Assembly (NCBI GenBank): GCA_034432435.1
Contig: DAOUBS010000212.1
Location: forward strand, 1-13,270
Direction of reading: 5' to 3'
Length of the DNA: 13,270 nucleotides
Source of the DNA: JANWYT01 sp034432435
GTDB lineage: Bacteria > Chloroflexota > Anaerolineae > Aggregatilineales > Phototrophicaceae
Positions 12,881-13,270 of this stretch are shown here, piece by piece (position 1 is the first letter of the stretch; the number at the start of each line of letters is the position of its first letter). The notes under the pieces were generated by a model. The model did no database searches, was not told where the DNA came from, and worked only from the letters and a program-made list of their open reading frames with translations. Made by a program: the position numbers and the translations under genes.

Positions 12881-13270
12881 CTATTGGCCAGAGACGCTAA
12901 GCGCCTCATGCTCTATCCCTAGATAGCCCAGCAGCGCCTCCACCCCCAAGATGTAGCTGCGCCAGCCAAACCCAGCCACCACCCCCACACACACCGGCGC
13001 AATCATCGACTGATGGCGAAACGACTCGCGCGCGTGAACATTCGAGAGGTGAACTTCTACCGTAGGCAGTTTGACCGCGCTGATCGCGTCACGCAGCGCA
13101 ATGCTGGTGTGAGTGTAAGCGCCAGCGTTGATGACGACGCCCACCGCCCAACCGCGCGCGTCGTGCAGCGCATCCACCAACGCGCCCTCATGGTTGCTCT
13201 GAACAGCCCGCAGCCCAACCCCATAGGCAGATGCAGTCTGCTCACACGCCGCGTTGATGTCAGCCAGCGT
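12881..13270 (-). CDS. aroQ: Type II 3-dehydroquinate dehydratase, N-terminus cut by window edge
   Basis: The enzyme dehydrates 3-dehydroquinate to 3-dehydroshikimate in the shikimate pathway, as a dodecamer in the type II fold. The window holds the last 129 residues; some 15-20 residues with the NGPNLN motif and catalytic tyrosine lie beyond the right edge. Visible signatures are LADINAACE, QSNHEGALVDALHDAR, VINAGAYTHTSIALRDAI, VEVHLSNVHARESFRHQS (containing the catalytic histidine) and IAPVCVGVVAGFGWRSYILGVEAL. QSN-x-EGxL usually has Glu where Ala stands here (HEGAL), a minor change. The stop is TAG. It reads into glnA on the same strand with a short gap and no visible terminator between them, so the two may share a transcript. 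Confidence 0.95.
   Translation of the reverse strand, partial: TLADINAACEQTASAYGVGLRAVQSNHEGALVDALHDARGWAVGVVINAGAYTHTSIALRDAISAVKLPTVEVHLSNVHARESFRHQSMIAPVCVGVVAGFGWRSYILGVEALLGYLGIEHEALSVSGQ

Overview
The window is ordinary chromosomal sequence from a bacterium that is probably a member of the Chloroflexota (Anaerolineae-like). This assignment is an inference from protein flavour and gene content: a CtaA/CtaB aerobic haem A pathway, a RicT/PSP1 protein in a non-Bacillus setting, a GSI-alpha-type glutamine synthetase and an RqcH/NFACT protein. No rRNA or other decisive marker is present. I see no mobile element, CRISPR array, tRNA, rRNA or phage gene, and coding density is very high. All genes lie on the minus strand except one, the aspartate kinase gene.

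Region A (1-3317, minus) reads from about 3237 down to 1: a small two-helix membrane protein, haem A synthase (ctaA), haem O synthase (ctaB, overlapping ctaA by 31 nt), a membrane-anchored class I cytochrome c, and the N-terminal part of an RqcH/NFACT protein that runs off the left edge. A plausible sigma-70-type promoter with a perfect 10-bp palindrome in its spacer lies ahead of the first gene. The first four genes form a cytochrome-oxidase maturation/electron-delivery block, although no oxidase subunit gene is in the window.

Region B (3318-9908, minus) is a tightly packed set of seven genes. In transcription order they are ricT (PSP1 family), a PIG-L/LmbE-type deacetylase, an M20D amidohydrolase, a cyanophycinase/S51-like protein that appears to have lost its catalytic residues, purA, a BtuF-like binding protein without a signal peptide, and a soluble orphan histidine kinase without an input domain. 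Two junctions are 4-nt ATGA overlaps and the others downstream of the M20 gene are 8-10 nt, so translational coupling is likely.

Region C (9909-13270) holds a divergent intergenic region, the plus-strand aspartate kinase lysC, and, convergent with it and overlapping by 14 nt, glnA. Upstream of glnA on the minus strand is type II 3-dehydroquinate dehydratase (aroQ), cut by the right edge. This region covers amino-acid and nitrogen assimilation: entry to the aspartate family, glutamine synthesis and the shikimate pathway.

Most genes are recognisable housekeeping genes. The places most worth a second look are the predicted S51/cyanophycinase-fold pseudoenzyme coupled to the M20 gene and purA, and the pairing of a cytosolic BtuF-like protein with a sensorless histidine kinase. 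Both are hypotheses from reading the sequence.
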